A stretch of 7,349 nucleotides of DNA from JAGXQV01 sp964505475 (GTDB lineage Bacteria > Pseudomonadota > Gammaproteobacteria > Burkholderiales > Sulfuricellaceae): contig CAZDIJ010000108.1 of NCBI GenBank assembly GCA_964505475.1, positions 1 to 7,349 on the forward strand. The letters are read 5' to 3'. The notes under the pieces were generated by a model, which worked only from the letters and a program-made list of their open reading frames with translations, was not told where the DNA came from and ran no database searches. Both the position numbers and the translations under genes were made by a program. Position 1 is the stretch's first letter; the number at the start of each line of letters is the position of its first letter. Below, piece after piece: positions 5,823-7,349 of the stretch.

Positions 5823-7127
5823 ATGGAACGCAAGAAGAAAATCGCCCGCTTCATCGACTGGATGGCGATCGCCGTCGCCCTGGCCATCACCGTGCTGCCG
5901 CCGGCCGGCTATTTCATCCTTTCGCGCCAGCATCTGGCCAGCCAGTTGCAAACCGGACTCAAGATCAAGGAACTGGCGGTGAGCCGCCACATCGTCGCCA
6001 ACCCGGAACTGTGGCGCTTCGAGGAATTGCGCCTGGAAACGCTGCTGAAGGAAATGGACGACGCGGGTTCGGGATATTTCAACCGGGTGACGGGGCTGCG
6101 CGGCGAACTGCTCGCCAGCACCGGCGACAAACCGCTGCCCCCCGCCCTCACGGCGCGAACGCGGCTCTACGACGCCGGCGCGGAAACCGGCGCGCTGGAG
6201 GCCAGCGTCTCGCTGCGGATGGTTATCATAAAATCCGTCCTGGTCGGCACCGCCAGCCTGTCGCTGGGACTGCTGGTGTTCTTCCCGCTGCGCATCTGGC
6301 CGCGCCGCGCCCTGCATCAGGCCTTGGACGAGCTGGCGAAGGAAAGGGACGCCCTGGAGCACTTCAATCAAATCCTGGAGCGGCTGGTCAAGGAGGAGGT
6401 CGAAAAAAACCGCGAAAAAGACCACATGATGATCCAGCAGTCGCGCCTCGCCGCGATGGGCGAAATGGTGCACAACATCGCCCATCAGTGGCGCCAGCCG
6501 CTCAACACCCTCGGCCTGATTACCCAGAACCTGCGCTACGATTTCCGCGACGGCCTGCTCACCAACGAGTTGATGGATGAGACCGCCGCCAAGGCGATGC
6601 AGGTGATCCAGGGGATGTCGCGCACCATCGACGATTTCCGCAACTTCTTCCGCCCCGACAAGCTGACCTTCGATTTCGACATCGCCGAGGCGGTCGAGCA
6701 GTCCCTCGACATCATCGCCCCGGCGCTCGACAACCACAACATCAAGGTCGAGACCGCCTTCGCCGGCGGCCTGCTCGCCCACGGCCATCCCAGCCAGTTC
6801 GCCCAGGTCGTCCTCAACCTCCTCGCCAACGCCAAGGAAGCCATCCTGCAACATGGCGTCACCGCCGGCCAGATCACGATCCGCCTCGCCGCCCGCGACG
6901 GCTGGGGCGTGCTCGACATCGAGGACAACGGCGGCGGCATTCCCGGCGACATCATGGGCAAGATTTTCGACCCCTACTTCACCAGCAAGGAGCAGGGCAG
7001 CGGCATCGGCCTGTACATGAGCAAGACCATCATCGAACGCAACATGGACGGACACATCGAGGCCGCCAACACCGCCTCCGGCGCCCGCTTCATGGTCAAG
7101 CTGCCGCTGCCGGCGTCCGCCGCCTAA
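5823..7127 (+). CDS. Sensor histidine kinase 2: distinct periplasmic sensor, no HAMP, HisKA, HATPase
   Basis: This 434-residue inner-membrane kinase has TM1 at about 13-33, a periplasmic region of about 100 residues (34-132), TM2 at 133-156, a short coiled coil (about 165-203) and the kinase core. H221 in AHQWRQPL is the phosphoacceptor; N336 is in the N box, DNGGG is 368-372 and GSGIG 392-396, so the enzyme should be active. Residues 204-416 are identical, at DNA level too, to kinase 1. I do not recognise the sensor (GLKIKELAVSRHIVANPELW..., then GYFNRVTGLRGELLAST); it does not resemble the kinase 1 sensor, and TM2 joins the coiled coil without a HAMP module. The gene starts 6 nt after the binding-protein stop with no clear Shine-Dalgarno, so translation is probably coupled to that gene, and its product is the most likely partner of this sensor. 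There is no receiver domain. The protein ends ...KLPLPASAA, and an inverted repeat starts 5 nt after the stop. Confidence 0.93.
   Translation: MERKKKIARFIDWMAIAVALAITVLPPAGYFILSRQHLASQLQTGLKIKELAVSRHIVANPELWRFEELRLETLLKEMDDAGSGYFNRVTGLRGELLASTGDKPLPPALTARTRLYDAGAETGALEASVSLRMVIIKSVLVGTASLSLGLLVFFPLRIWPRRALHQALDELAKERDALEHFNQILERLVKEEVEKNREKDHMMIQQSRLAAMGEMVHNIAHQWRQPLNTLGLITQNLRYDFRDGLLTNELMDETAAKAMQVIQGMSRTIDDFRNFFRPDKLTFDFDIAEAVEQSLDIIAPALDNHNIKVETAFAGGLLAHGHPSQFAQVVLNLLANAKEAILQHGVTAGQITIRLAARDGWGVLDIEDNGGGIPGDIMGKIFDPYFTSKEQGSGIGLYMSKTIIERNMDGHIEAANTASGARFMVKLPLPASAA
6430..7071 (+). repeat. 642-bp perfect direct repeat, copy 2 (kinase core of kinase 2)
   Basis: This is identical in all 642 bases to 4250-4891, in the same orientation and the same codon register, with a repeat-to-repeat period of 2180 bp. 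It encodes residues 204-416 of kinase 2. The perfect identity includes all third codon positions. Confidence 0.98.
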
Positions 7128-7132
7128 ACCGC

Positions 7133-7169
7133 AAATTCCTTATTTGAACCACGGGGAAAATCCATTGAA
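7133..7169 (+). repeat. Right inverted repeat bracketing the two-kinase cassette
   Basis: Positions 7133-7159 are the perfect 27-bp inverse of 3312-3338 (core TTGAACCACGGGGAAA), with the imperfect extension to 7169. It starts 5 nt after the TAA of kinase 2. Just beyond, TGAAGAACATGCC (7166-7178) resembles TGAAGAAAATGCC in the left spacer (3257-3269), so more of the same repeat family may be present here in rearranged form. Confidence 0.85.
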
Positions 7170-7196
7170 GAACATGCCTATGAATAATTTTCAGGC

Positions 7197-7218
7197 GCCC
7201 TCACCCCAACCCCTCTCC
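7197..7218 (+). repeat. C-rich dispersed repeat unit (CCCTCACCCCAACCCCTCTCC type)
   Basis: This matches 7316-7337 in direct orientation at 18 of 22 positions. The CCCTCACCCCAACCCCTCTCC word is a familiar intergenic repeat in many GC-rich proteobacteria; that is recalled knowledge and was not searched. The gene-free stretch 7128-7349 holds this, the bracket repeat before it and the palindromic unit after it. Confidence 0.65.
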
Positions 7219-7252
7219 TTTATATGCCTCTAAACTATTCTCAGCTATCGCT

Positions 7253-7276
7253 CCTTCCCCTGCTTGCGGGGGAAGG
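7253..7276. other. Stem-loop downstream of kinase 2
   Basis: CCTTCCCC (7253-7260) pairs perfectly with GGGGAAGG (7269-7276) around an 8-nt loop. There is no following T tract, so it is not a standard intrinsic terminator. The right arm overlaps the larger inverted repeat that follows, so the two structures are alternatives. Confidence 0.45.
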
Positions 7277-7337
7277 CCGGGATGGGGGCAAACAGCGGCG
7301 GCCATGCGGGCAAACGCCCCCACCCCAACCCTCCCCC
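7268..7337. repeat. Imperfect G/C-rich inverted repeat at the window end
   Basis: Positions 7268-7289 pair with 7316-7337 at 18 of 22 positions around a 26-nt loop (GATGGGGGC against GCCCCCACC at the inner end, GGGGG against CCCCC at the outer). The right arm is a direct repeat of 7197-7218. This is the architecture of a palindromic dispersed intergenic repeat; it may continue past the window edge. Confidence 0.6.
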
Positions 7338-7349
7338 GCGCGCTATGCG

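Noticed and set aside
4794..7055. A 753-codon open frame on the minus strand across the binding protein and kinase 2.
   Set aside because: It is the complement of genes with clear domain motifs. Its Asp/Val/Gly/Ala-rich product is typical of the antisense frame of GC-rich coding DNA, and no signal or domain can be seen in it.
4250..7071. Treating the 642-bp repeat as a mobile element or insertion sequence.
   Set aside because: It is coding sequence of two kinases in register, with diverged homologous flanks, no transposase and no terminal repeats of its own. Gene conversion or segmental duplication explains it better. An assembly artefact is possible but cannot be judged from sequence alone.

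Overview
The window is GC-rich and densely coding, with every supported gene on the + strand. The GC-biased codon use, the TonB-dependent receptor, the Sec-type periplasmic proteins and the G/C-rich palindromic intergenic repeats point to a Gram-negative bacterium, probably a high-GC beta- or gammaproteobacterium. That placement is an inference from style, and no marker gene is present to settle it.

Layout. (1) Positions 1-463 are the C-terminal end of a methyl-accepting chemotaxis protein, closed by a strong intrinsic terminator at 488-520. (2) After an AT-richer gap carrying a perfect TATAAT box comes a TonB-dependent outer-membrane receptor (642-2618). It is followed after 40 nt by a small YfiR/DUF4154-family periplasmic protein (2659-3201). 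(3) A 144-nt spacer holds an inverted-repeat element. (4) A tight three-gene cassette follows: histidine kinase 1 with a CHASE8-like periplasmic sensor and HAMP (3346-4965), a PstS-like periplasmic binding protein (4962-5816, ATGA overlap), and histidine kinase 2 with a different, unrecognised periplasmic sensor and no HAMP (5823-7127). (5) The last 222 nt contain no gene and are filled with dispersed-type repeats.

How the genes may work together. In Pseudomonas, YfiR is the periplasmic repressor of YfiN, whose periplasmic sensor is a CHASE8 domain with a diguanylate cyclase output. Here a YfiR-like protein lies next to a CHASE8-like sensor joined to a histidine kinase, with a TonB-dependent receptor at the outer-membrane position. 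A plausible chain is outer-membrane receptor, YfiR-like protein, then kinase 1. A parallel chain would run from the PstS-like binding protein to kinase 2. No PstC/A/B transporter genes and no response regulator lie in the window.

The most striking observation is that the two kinases share a 642-bp stretch (4250-4891 and 6430-7071) that I compared base by base and found identical. It covers the phosphoacceptor-histidine and ATPase domains, 213 residues. The flanking homologous sequence is only about 78-80% identical and the sensor halves are unrelated in appearance. This is the pattern of recent gene conversion or segmental copying of a transmitter module, and it suggests two different inputs feeding one common partner. 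A 27-bp perfect inverted repeat (3312-3338 and 7133-7159) brackets this three-gene cassette, ending 7 nt before the kinase 1 start and 5 nt after the kinase 2 stop, so the cassette may be a mobile or rearranging unit. A 24-bp perfect palindrome lies in the signal-peptide coding region of the binding protein.
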